Assembly (NCBI GenBank): GCA_026826555.1
Contig: JAKSZT010054324.1
Coordinates: 6,299,063 to 6,363,062 of the forward strand
Direction: 5' to 3'
From: Tolypeutes matacus
Lineage: Eukaryota > Chordata > Mammalia > Cingulata > Chlamyphoridae
Length of the DNA stretch: 64,000 nucleotides
Numbering within the stretch: the stretch's first letter is position 1; every line of letters begins with the position of its first letter. Below the pieces are notes generated by a model. It did not search any database. It had not been told where the DNA came from and saw only the letters and a program-made list of their open reading frames with translations. This document shows, piece by piece, positions 23,209 through 33,469 of this stretch. The position numbers were made by a program, and so were the translations under genes.

Positions 23209-23330
23209 AGTCATGAACCCTTCTTGTTTCATTATGAGTATGATTGTATATGTACACAAAAGGAATTTCTTTGTTACTTCCCCAACCTTTTCCCCTATCA
23301 TATGAAAAGTTGTATTAATTTCTCATCATA

Positions 23331-23522
23331 GGGAAGCGGCTGTGGCTCAATCAGTCTGGCTCCCGTTTACCATATGGGGGGCCCCGGGTTCGGTTCCCGG
23401 GGCCTCCTGGTGAGGGCAGGCCCACCCGCACGGCGTGGTTGGCTGACCCAGCGAGCACAAGCAGCAAGTGGGGGATGGGTGAATAAATAAATAAAATCTT
23501 AAAATAATAATAATAATAATAA
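23331..23522 (+). mobile_element. DAS-type SINE inserted in the ERVL copy
   Basis: Starts GGGAAGCGGCTGTGGCTCAA (A box TGGCTCAATCAG), has the B box GGGTTCGGTTCC, a GC-rich middle (CCCACCCGCACGGCGTGGTT) and an A-rich tail of (AAT)n type. Near-copies of AATTTCTCAT flank it (left 23318-23327, right about 23524-23533), giving a target duplication in ERVL noncoding sequence. So the SINE arrived after the retroviral sequence existed. It is about 190 bp, longer than the SINE at 30686, and matches the SINEs at 39018 and 41387, so those three share one subfamily. Confidence 0.85.
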
Positions 23523-23728
23523 TAATTTCTCATAATATTTAAGGATGTCAAGTTTAAAAGTGAATATTCCCCAAGGACTTGCACCGTATTCTGTGGGGGA
23601 TTAATGTGTTTCTGGTTGTACGCAGGGGAGGTGAACATTGTTAGGTGGAAATATATATGTATGCTTGTCTGTTATTGTTTTTACTTAGAGACTAAGTATG
23701 GTTTAGGGTAATGTGTATGGTTGCCAAG

Positions 23729-23744
23729 TTGACAAGGGGTGGAC
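23729..23744 (+). other. Polypurine-tract-like site before the 3' LTR
   Basis: A purine-rich GACAAGGGGTGGAC run abuts the LTR start at 23745, the expected position of the plus-strand primer for retroviral reverse transcription. It has two or three pyrimidine interruptions. Confidence 0.5.
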
Positions 23745-24195
23745 TGTGATGGTTAGGCTAATGTGTCAACTCAGCCAGGTAATTGTGTCCAGGTGTTAGG
23801 TCCAGCAAGCACTGGGCTAATTGTAATACAAGAGCATTTATGGTCTTCGATCACCAGTGAGTTACTGCCTGGATGGCTGATTACATCTGCATCAATCAGG
23901 GAGATTGCATCATCAATGGGTGACGCTTTTATGCAATCAGTTGAATGCCTTAAAAGGGGAAGTGATTTCAACATTCAGAGAGAATTTCCCAGCCCATTGT
24001 TGGACAGCCAACTTCTCCCAGAAACTCATCAAGGACCTTTCATCAGACTTTCATCGTAGCCTCTGGTTTGCATCCTGCCTGTGGAACCTGGACTTGTGCG
24101 TCCCCACGGTAGCATGAGAGACTCTTTTAAAATCTCATATTATTGACAGATATCTCCTGTTGATTCTGTTTCCCGAGAGAACCCTGACTAATACA
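23745..24195 (+). repeat. 3' LTR, ERVL/MLT2 type (complete, 451 bp)
   Basis: Begins TGTGATGGTTAGGCTAATGT and ends CCCTGACTAATACA, giving the TG...CA ends and typical MLT2-family termini. The TATA-like TTAAAAG is at 23950-23956. The predicted start of R is near 23981, which is exactly where the homologous 5' copy begins. I see no AATAAA or ATTAAA in R-U5; the corresponding place reads TTTTAAAATCTCATATTATT. That could explain why the copied transcript reads beyond this LTR. Confidence 0.85.
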
Positions 24196-24536
24196 CTTGG
24201 TCTTAAAAATTGTAATTTCTAAGATGATTTCATCTAAGATGACTCTCCTTGTAGCACAGAGTTTAAGTTTACTTATTTTGTACATATTTGAAACCAACTA
24301 CTGTGGAAAATTAGAATCCATAAAAAAACTTTTGCTTTATTTTTATCTACTTTTATGAACTTCTTTGAAATTTTTAGTCAAATGATTTTTAAAAAATTAG
24401 TTTTTGTGCAAACATAAAAAGAGCAATCTTTTGAATTTTTTTTTTTACTGTATGAATGCATTTACTGTGAACCAAATATACTGTGTAATACATTGTTTGA
24501 TTAAAAAAATTTTTTACATGTGTCCATTAAAAAAAA
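24196..24536 (+). other. 3'-transduced flanking sequence plus short A-tail
   Basis: This non-LTR sequence lies between the LTR end and the right target duplication. It ends with ATTAAA at 24500-24505, then about 23 bp, then an A-run at 24529-24536. It has no retroviral or L1 features I recognise. The simplest reading is genomic DNA that lay downstream of the source provirus and was carried in the read-through RNA. Confidence 0.7.
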
Positions 24537-25338
24537 GAACATATTATGAGCAATCGCATGCCAATATATTTGGAAATTTTATGAAGTGAATATATTACTT
24601 TAAGTATAAAAATTGACTCAGGAAAACATAGACTTAGAGACTTGAATGACTATTAAAGAAATTAAATCAAAGTACACATAATTTAAAAAACTAAGCTTAA
24701 ATGCTTTACTTGTTAGTTTCATTAAGCTTCCAAATATACCCACATTCTTCTAGACCATAGAGAAAAAGGGAAAGGAATAGTTTTCAACTTATTTTAGGAA
24801 CAGTCCAATGCTAAAATTGTTAGAATTGTATGGGAAATGAAATTAAAGTGCAATCCATCTTATAACCATAAATGCAAATACCTTAAATAAACTCTAATCA
24901 ACCAAATAGCAAATGTTTATTTTAAAGTGTTCTATATTGTGAAGAGATTGGATTTATTCTAGATCATAAACTTGTGTTAACTTTAGAAAATTAATTTTTC
25001 CAATAAGAAACTTAAATATAAAACAATATAATTTTTTAAATTATGCACAAAACATCTTTAAAAATAATATTAATAAAGTTTTAGGAAACTAAGAAAGGAA
25101 AGGACTCAATTCCCTTTACCCTAACAAAAGCAAATATTAGTTATAAGCAAAAAAATGGTCATAACCATAACAGTTATCATTGAATTAAAAAATAAAACTC
25201 TATTTTATGATATTGAAACAGATGACATGTTTGTATGTGAAGAAAATCCAAATTAAATTATTATTTTAATTAATAGGGGAATTTATAATTTTTGCTGATA
25301 ATAAATTGGCATACAAAATATTTGAATTTCTATAAACT

Positions 25339-25490
25339 AACAGACATCTAGAATATGCATTTTTAAAATAAACTATTTCAAATGGCATCCAAACTTTAAG
25401 TACATGGGAACTATCTGAAACAGACATCTAGAATATGCATTTTTAAAATAAACTATTTCAAATGGCATCCAAACTTTAAGTACATGGGAA
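25339..25490. repeat. Perfect 72-bp direct duplication, period 80 bp
   Basis: The segment 25339-25410, starting AACAGACATCTAGAATATGC and ending AAGTACATGGGAA, is repeated without a mismatch at 25419-25490. The 8-bp spacer is CTATCTGA. Perfect identity inside old, diverged L1 sequence points to a recent local duplication or an assembly artefact. Confidence 0.9.
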
Positions 25491-25548
25491 TAAATCTAAT
25501 AAATATACATAAAATTTTTGTCTTACAATTTGCCAGGGTTAAAATCTC

Positions 25549-25818
25549 TTAGTTTGCCAGAATTGCTGTAACTAAGTATCAAAGTCTAGTTGACTTAAAC
25601 AGCTTGGTTCTAGAAGCTACAAGTCTGAAATCAAGGAGTTGACAGGGCCATGCTTCCTCTTAAAGGGGAGAATCCGTTCCAGTCATAATGGATTAGGGAT
25701 CAACTCATTTTAACTAATAATCTCTTTAACACTCCTAATTATAAATAAATTCACATTCACAGGACTAGGGGTTTGTCTTGAACATGTCATTTTGGTGTAC
25801 ACAATTCAATCTATAACA
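25549..25818 (-). mobile_element. MLT1-like LTR fragment
   Basis: Reads TTAGTTTGCCAGAATTGCTG, later AGTTGACAGGGCCATGCTTC, and ends GTACACAATTCAATCTATAACA. This is the typical order of an MLT1 LTR in reverse orientation (a forward MLT1 begins TGTT.TGG.TTGAAT). It is about 270 bp, shorter than a full copy, probably with an internal deletion. Confidence 0.65.
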
Positions 25819-26370
25819 AATTGTTATGAAGAATAGTATAAAGTTTTATTGAAAGATATTTAAGAAGACATAGAGACATATACCATATTAATGAATTAGA
25901 AGATCCAATACACAACAATGTTAAATATTGCAAAACTAATCTACAGGTTCAATGTAATCTCAATCAAAATCTCTTTTGTTTGTTTGGTTCGTTTATTTTT
26001 CTTTATTTTTTTAGAACTTGACAAGGGAAATATACAAAATTACTCCAAAATACTCTTGAAGATCAAGATGTACACATCTGCCCTGACACCTCTGGAAATT
26101 AAGATTGTGATATATTGGCACAGCTAAGTACAAAGGCACAAAAAGAACACAATTGAAATCTCAGAAATGTGATTTATGATAGAACTTGGATTTCAAAAAG
26201 GGAGGAAATAGGTGGTCATTTCACTATTTAATACTGAGAGAAATGGTTTTCCTTATGGAAAAAAAGATGAAACTGGATCTTTCCTTCATACTATCCATGA
26301 AATTTCATTCCACATGGATTAAAAACTTAAAGAAGAAATTAAAAATTAAAGATGAAATCCAATCTTCTTT

Positions 26371-27734
26371 TTTGCTTGTCAGCTCGTATCACAAAATGTC
26401 CATATTCTCTGGATACAAACATATTGCCCTTTTCCCTATACAAAAACTTTTCTTACATCATGTTAAACCATCAATCCCATAGTATTTTTTAAATGGTTTC
26501 CTCTTTGAGACTGTTCTCTATTTTTTCTCACCCTTCCCAAATTCAACTCTTTATGTAAGTTCTTCCAAAGTGTTGCTTAGTTTCTTACCAAGAGTCACCT
26601 CCACCTTCTCTAAATTCAAATTGTATTTAACGCCTACACCAACATTTGCCAATATATGTTCCATAAAAATCTCCAAGGGAGAACAGGGTTCCATAGTCAT
26701 ACAAACTTGGGAATCACTGCAAACTTGTGCTTCCTATTAAAGACTCATAATGTACATCACTATAAAGAAACTTCTGAGAAGCTCTGTAATTTAAACAACT
26801 GATTACTTTTTCTGAAGCCATCACTTGCCTAACTTATTTAGCCCCAGAAACCTTTATACAAGGAACACTTTGGAAATACTTCTTGGACTAAATGTAATAA
26901 AATATATGTAAAATATATGTTTGTACTTCTATGGTACATACTCTGAGAATACTGCTTAGTATCTTAAATTTACCAAGTAATCATAATGTTTTGTGCATTT
27001 TGAATGTATATATAAATATGTTATGATTTCCTTATCACCTCCCTTAGAAACACCCTCCTCAAGGTAAGTATGGTATTAAAAATTATAATTTGAGACAGTG
27101 AACTAAGTACTTTACATACATCTTCTAACTTATTCTTCACACCATGATTTATGCTCTCTTAAAAAAGTCCTACTGAAGATGCGGTGAGGTTTACAACTTT
27201 TTCAGAATAACATCACCATGGTTATTAGACCAAATCTGGAGGTACCTTAAAAACCTATAATACATACATGTATATCCAATCATGTATTTGTAGAATTCCA
27301 TTACACTAATTTTGGAAATCTCTATATTATTTTGCTATACTAGAATTTTTATATCAAATAATTCCTGAGATAGGCAATTGGTACACTGATTAAACTAACC
27401 AGATACTGAAAAACTTTACCTTTGTATTCACATAGAAAGTTTTTAAAGAGGCAATATTTATAGAAATGGAATTCAGTATATAAAGATATTGAGATACATA
27501 AAAATAGCACATATAAACATGATAACATTAAATGCAGTGTAGAACTTAAAATTAAATCATAAGTCAGTTTTGAACTGCATCTCTGAAGGTTGAGGTGATA
27601 TCTTAAATTGTCAGTAAAATTTCTCCATATATCTTAATTCTATTCAAGACAATACCTAAATACTGGAAATGTAGTTAGATTCAGCATGAGCACTTACTGT
27701 CATTTTTCAAGGTTTGCAACTTTGGAATAGTTAA
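26371..27734. other. Unannotated stretch with faint repeat traces
   Basis: The segment 26660-26890 (GGGTTCCATAGTCATACAAA, GGAATCACTGC, AAGGAACACTTTGGAAATAC) resembles a hAT-Charlie-type nonautonomous element, low confidence. A minus-strand MIR 3' piece is likely at 27090-27190. No gene. Confidence 0.4.
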
Positions 27735-28735
27735 AACTAAGAATTTCTGTTACTCAAAAGATGCTGTAATTGAGTTAAATTACATGCCACAAGCTGGGAT
27801 AAGATATTTGCAACATATATAACCAATAAAGACTTAGTTTCAGACCCAACTAAAATAATAAAGGTTAGGAATCCTGAACAGAAATTTCACCACAGGGAGG
27901 CTCATATGGCCAACAGGCATATGATAGGATACCCAATCACTGTAATAATCACTAAAATGCAAACTGAAACCATAATGTGACAAGGTTACAAACGTACCAG
28001 ATAAGCAAAAATGAATGACTGACAATAAAAGAGGTGACATATGAGAAATGGGAAGTCTGATTGCTGATAGCAATGTAAATTGGTAAAACTACTTTGGAAA
28101 AAGCCTGATATTAATTAACCAGTCAACTTATAGATGCACACACCATATCACCCAGACAGCTTACTCCTTGGCATATTCTTAAAAAAAAAAAAACAAAAGC
28201 AAACTCTTGAGCACGTATGCCAAGACACTGAACATGTAGAAATGTCCAGAGAGCCTCACTAGGTAAAAACAAAGAACAATTATCCATCAACAGAATGCAC
28301 AAATAAGTTGTGGTATATTCATACAATTGAATGCTGCACAACACTGAAAATGAACTGTAGCTACAAATATCAACATAGACCAATCCCACAAACAAAACAC
28401 TGAGCAAAAGAAGCAAGTCACAGAACAAGAAGTGAACATGATACTCATATACATGGAGCTTGAAGCAAAGAAAAAATATTCTGTATTGTTCAAGGATATA
28501 AATAAATAAATAAAAGGTAAAACTACAAAGAAAAGCAAAATGATAACATTGCCTTTTGGGGAAGGGATTGGAAGAAGAGAGCTGCAAAGAGGAAAGACAG
28601 CTAGCTTCCTTCTAAAGGGTTAAGGGGTATACTTCGGTGATCGATTAATCTTTTTTCAAAATGCACAAATAGGTTTTATATTCCTATCTGTGTGTCTACT
28701 TCATGAATTAATAATCAATAAAAGAAAGTAAAACT
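27735..28735 (+). mobile_element. L1 3' end (ORF2 C-terminus and 3' UTR)
   Basis: Has ATTTCTGTTACTCAAAAGAT, GCTGGGATAAGATATTTGCA, AAATGCAAACTGAAACCATA and TTGAATGCTGCACAACACTG, all in the order of the C-terminal end of L1 ORF2 and its 3' UTR. It ends near AATAATCAATAAAAGAAAGT. Minus-strand frames at 28587-28123 (154 codons) are antisense shadows rich in Phe/Leu. Confidence 0.75.
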
Positions 28736-30671
28736 CAGAAAACATGAACAACATTCAAGGTCACACGGTTGGTGTGATGAAAGGAAAAAGCTATGTAACC
28801 CAATTCAAAAACTTGCCCTTTTTCTTCACACGTTGTTAACAGATTGATTTTTATCACAAATCTACATAATTGTTGGCCTCTTGAACAGCATAGTCTTCAC
28901 TAGAAATATATATCTCTGTCATTTGTAAAGGGATAGAAACATTTTAAAGATCTCATTTATTTTCTCCCCAGTTGGAATCCACACTACAACCCTCAGAGAG
29001 CAATCATCTTTTTTAATATCTCCAGCTCTACTTGTTCTTCTCTTCAGTCTATGAATGAGCCTACATCTCTTTCCTCTTAAAAAAACCCAACTATTTCCTC
29101 TTTAGCTTAAGCCTGATTTCTCTCCTTTTAATAGACAAGCTTATAAAGACTAAGGGACACAGAAAGAGCATGCCTGTCCTTCTACCTGTACTATTCTCTT
29201 CCCCCTTCAAGTAGCTCCTACTTAACCTTCAATATTTTCCTAACATTGATTGACCATTGGATTATACATCAAATGCTTTCTCATTAAATCTTTACAGAAC
29301 AGTGTACCTACTTTCCAGATTAGGAAATTTAGAATTGAAATCACTGAGAGGTAGAAACATACCCAAAGTACTAGTAAATAGTGAAGCCAGGAGAGAGCAA
29401 AGGCAGACTACTCCAGAGATGTTAAACTTAACCAGTACACCATGCTGCCCCCTCCAGTAAACCAAAGTGTGCCATCTCTTCCACAATCCTTCCCCCAACT
29501 GCTTCATCCAGGCTCCCTCTCTCTGGGTTAGGATTTCTTTATGCTCCACATCACCTGGGGGTATATCTGGCATTGTGACAAAGCATAAAGGTTGAGAGCC
29601 TGAGCTCATGAGTCAGACTGCCTGGAATAAAATCCTTTCTATGTCACCTGCTTGATTTATTTGCTACATTTTCAAATAATTTCACCAAATCTCTGAAAAT
29701 CAGGAGTAAAAATGTTCTACCACGGGGATATGCTCAGTTTTTTGTTTGTTTATTTGTTTGTTTTTTCAGCAGTTTGCTCAGTTCACTTAGCTAAAAATAT
29801 GCTCAGTTTTAAATGAAACACGAAAAAAGCATTTAAGATAGTGTTTAAAATATAGTGAATGCTCAATGAATATTACCTATCTGTTATAATTATGTTTATC
29901 ACCTTGAAATACAATCTTCTTTACACTTGTCAATCGCCTCCTTTAGAAAGAATGAGCAAAGTGATATGGGTTAGTTTAGTGGGGAGCACTCCCTTCATTC
30001 AAAATCCATTCCTTCTCATGCCTGGCACTGCAGCTGGAGGAGATAAGGAGGTACTCATGCTCTCTCTGTCCCTCACAGGGCTACCAATTGCTTACACTTC
30101 CAGGAGACATGAGGTAGGAACATGTGCAAAAGGCAACAGAATTAAAATGGCTGTCGGTTTTCCTATGGTGAGGTCTAGTCCTGCACCATTTCTGACTCTC
30201 CCTTTATCCTTGCAAATTCCATGTTGTGACTTGAAATTCGGTCTGGAGATAAAGCCAAATGATTCCCTGGCGGTTTATTGGATGAGCTGCTGCACTTTAA
30301 GCTTCTAGAAGTATATTTAAGCTCCCATTAGGCTGAAATTAAAGATGTAGTGGTATATGCATGGTATGGCAGATCAATAATAAAGAGAAGCCCTAAAAGG
30401 ACCATAAAAATGAAGACAGTTTTATTGATAAAATAATTAATGTAGTTTTATATAAACAATCCTAACACACCTCCTTAACTTAAAGGTACCAGAAGCAAGT
30501 AAGCTATTCAGAATAATATCTAAATCAGTATTGCAGTCGAGTAAATAATCTGTCCTTGGAAAAGTCTTGTTAGTAGAATTATTTATATTTCACGTAATGA
30601 ACTTTCCGTTGCTTCAAGGATTAAACATTTTCCAAACCATAGCTATTTAAAGATCTCCTAAAATCAAGCTT
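28736..30671. other. Unannotated stretch
   Basis: Contains a probable plus-strand MIR head at about 29590-29660 (CTCATGAGTCAGACTGCCTG) and the small retroposed insert at 29728-29810. The 105- and 149-codon frames at 29292-29609 (minus) and 29859-30308 (plus) have no recognisable domain. I do not call them genes. Confidence 0.45.
29728..29810 (-). repeat. Tiny retroposed insert with target-site duplication
   Basis: ATATGCTCAGTTTT occurs at 29728-29741 and 29797-29810. The 55-bp insert between them begins with a T-rich (TTTG)n run, i.e. an A-rich tail on the minus strand, and has only about 30 bp of body. It looks like a very heavily 5'-truncated retroposon. The (AAAC)n-like tail recalls the local DAS SINEs. 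Confidence 0.7.
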
Positions 30672-30787
30672 ACATCACTCTTTTTATTTTTTACTGGGAG
30701 GTCCCAGGGATCGAACCCGGGTCCCTCCATATGGGAGACGGACGCCCAACCAGTTGAGCCACATCCGACCCCCACATCACTCTTTTT
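30672..30787 (-). mobile_element. Short DAS-type SINE with target duplication
   Basis: ACATCACTCTTTTT flanks it at 30672-30685 and 30774-30787. On the minus strand the body starts GGGGGTCGGATGTGGCTCAA, with the A box TGGCTCAACTGG and the B box GGGTTCGATCCC, and then ends soon after the tRNA-like part with a short A-rich tail. It is about 88 bp, essentially the tRNA-related head only, a different subfamily from the 190-bp copies. Confidence 0.85.
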
Positions 30788-33469
30788 TATATTTGGATTT
30801 TGCTTAGTAGAAGAGCAACGGGTTTCCAATATATCATGCTACCTCTTAAGTGCCAACTTATTTATATTAATTTTTAAATGTAGAGGTCTACAATATAAAA
30901 ATACTAAATACTGAAATAAGATCAGCTAAAATTCACTTATAGCATAAGACCTCTCAAAGAAGTTTGAATACAGATTAATGTAGATCACAACCATACTTTT
31001 AGAATAGTTTACTATGTGGAGCCATAAAATTCATTAACTGAGTAGCCTTGAGAAAATTACCTTTCTGTGTCTCAGTTTTATCATTTATAAAATGGAAATT
31101 ATAATATCTATCTGACAGGTCTGTTGTGCTTAAAGAATGAATTGAATGTATAAAACCACAGGCATATTTCTAAGGCATAAAGTCATTCAATGCATTGAAA
31201 TGTAATAGGAGCATATTTTAGTTACAATTTTTCACCCTTTCCTGCATTCACACCCTTTATTGTGAATGCAGCTCCAACTACTAAAAGCAGTGTGTATTCT
31301 CTTGCCCTTGACTTTGACCTTGACCATATGATTTGCTTCAGCTTATTGGATGTTACCACATGTGACAAAATCAGAGGTCTAAAATCTGCTTGTGCAGTTG
31401 GGCTTTCCATCTCCATAAGAAAGTAGCCACTGCTTTATTGGCCTAGGCTCTAGACATGGGGCAAACCTGAGCTCAATCCTCAGAGAAGAGCCATTGTTTG
31501 AAGCAAACCTAGCCAGGTTCTGGTACTTTAGAAATGTATTTCAAGGAGAAGTAAAATTTGAAATGTAAAAAAGTAGGTTTTCTTAAGCAAAGGAATGAAG
31601 AAGGGCAATTAATAAGGAAGGAACTAATACAACCAAAGCCTTGCTTGGAAGTGAGAAGCTGTATGTTATGTACTGGAACTTCAGATACTTTGGATCTGCT
31701 TTAACAATAGTCACAAGGAGAATAAAAATAAAATAAAAAAGGAGGTAGACGAAGTCTCTTATTAAAAAGTTACTGTTGATCAATTAAAGAGTGAAGATTT
31801 TCTGCAGTTAGGCTGAAGCCCTGTATATTTACTTGATTTTATTTGGTCTTTCACCTTTGTTTCTTTGAAAAACCTGACAGAGATCCTGGTATATAAAAAT
31901 ACTCAATAAATCTTTATTTCAATACAAATAAATGAAATATAGAAAGGTATAGAAGCAATTTTAAGGGAGAGGATAGTGTAGTAAATTCCCAAATGACAGA
32001 GACCAAGAAAAACATATGCATTTATTTAACAAGTTATTATTAAGCACATAATATGATATAAGTACTATAAAGCAGTCCGGGAGTGGCTAGCAATACTGTT
32101 TAAGCAAGGGAGACATGGTAACAGATCTAATTTACCTAATTTTTAATAACAAAGAAGATGAGAAAAGAAAATTTTCAAGGAAGCATAAGTATAATATATT
32201 TTCTTTAGCTCCACCTGTGTAGAGGTTTCCCAATTCCTTAGAGAAAGGGGGTGGGGACACATATTAGATGCACAACATATTTAATGATAGCTTATTGTGC
32301 TCTTTACCTGTTTAGTAAATTTTATATTGGTCTCTCTCTAGGGTATTATAGTCAGTCTACCTTATCTTTTGGTATGATTAGAACTATCTGAAATGCAACA
32401 TTTTCATATGTTGCTATGTATAGAATTAGGCCAGGTTAACCTCAGCAGGCAATTTCAGTCAAAAATCTAGGTGCTTGTGGTAGATGTGCTTGACAAAATA
32501 TGCCCCAACGCCCCTTACCTGATGAAGGCTGAGTAAAATCTTTTTCTGTAAAAGTATGGCCCATATTTTACACACATCAACATATCGATTTGCCGTCTAT
32601 CGTGTTTTATACCCTAATTCTAGACATCCTGGTTTAGACTTAGCTTTCATGCCCTCTCTCAAAACTTTATACCCTATATGGGCTGCCAAGGTCAAAAGAT
32701 ATACAAGAAGCATCACTACATTCTTGTGATTAAGGTAGGTACTTAGGGCTTCAGAGAAATATAAAAATATGACTTGACAAGCCAAATTTAAAAATCGTTC
32801 CATATTACTTGATCCCATAAACCAATTTTTATATTATAACTTGCATACAAAGAAGGGAATAAAACATAATAAATGAAAAAAATCTAGATGGTAGTTCTTT
32901 CTTCCTGCTCTGTTAATTCAGTGACTATATTTCCATTTTTAACTTCCCCCTAACAAGCACCTGGCAGATTTATCACCTCATTTTATCCCATATATGGATG
33001 GGAAAACTGAGATTTAGAGTGGCTGAATCACTTCTTAAGGTCAAACTAATGGTGTGCCTCATAAGAAAGAAGGGAAGAAGAGTGATGCAAAAGATGAAAG
33101 AAAACATTTTTGGCTCAGGATAGCCTGACTTTAAAAATCTATTTCAGGAGTATCAACAGACAAAACTGATGAAGTAAATCTTGGCCTTAAAATATGAAAT
33201 AATGTAAGATTGGAGAACTTGTTACAAAAAGAACACTGTAACAGATATTCTAAAATTAAGATTCATGATGTTTTTATTCATTAGTATTGGGAGCTCCATG
33301 AAAATTGACAACAATGTTTCAGATATTAAAGTGAAAATTGTTTAAAAGATTTTCCACAGGAAGAAAAGAGAGTACCTGGGAGGTATATATATATGACCTG
33401 ACAATATTTATGTTTCCATGCTTTAAGAAGTAACTGCTAGAAAATGAATCTTCCCATCTAAATGTTTAA
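30788..33469. other. Unannotated stretch with MIR pieces
   Basis: A plus-strand MIR core lies at about 31025-31150 (GTCTCAGTTTTATCATTTAT, AAATGGAAATTATAATA). A weak minus-strand MIR/L2 core lies at about 32975-33060. Other frames are short and featureless. Confidence 0.5.

Larger units (their letters stand above)
19784..24550 (+). mobile_element. Retroposed copy of an ERVL/MLT2-type retroviral transcript
   Basis: A 16-bp duplication of the L1 target, AAGAACATATTATGAG, lies at 19784-19799 and 24535-24550, and the L1 text is continuous across it. The insert starts at 19800 with the R-U5 part of an LTR rather than an LTR start. It then has a primer-site remnant, gag, protease, partial integrase, dUTPase and a full 3' LTR (23745-24195). 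It runs on for about 340 bp to ATTAAA (24500-24505) and a short A-run (24529-24536). A provirus would instead have two full LTRs and a duplication of about 5 bp. The seen structure is that of an LTR-initiated, read-through, polyadenylated RNA inserted by L1 enzymes. It is dead: no reverse transcriptase, multiple stops, a later SINE insertion, no env (ERVL elements usually lack env). Confidence 0.85.
24535..26370 (+). mobile_element. L1 remnant, right part (ORF2 reverse transcriptase region)
   Basis: Continues the L1 interrupted at 19799, with the text CAATCGCATGCCAATATATT following directly on the duplicated target. It then shows decayed ORF2-like text as far as a TTCCACATGGATTAAAAACT segment near 26310. 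All frames are broken; AT-rich drift is heavy. It contains a perfect 72-bp duplication (25339-25490) and an MLT1-like LTR (25549-25818). Confidence 0.65.

Noticed and set aside
28123..28587. 154-codon minus-strand frame
   Set aside because: Antisense to an L1 3' end; aromatic-rich composition typical of reading A-rich sequence backwards.
29859..30308. 149-codon plus-strand frame
   Set aside because: The longest frame outside clear repeats, but with no domain, no codon bias I can see and no flanking gene signals. Homology search against mammalian proteins would settle it.
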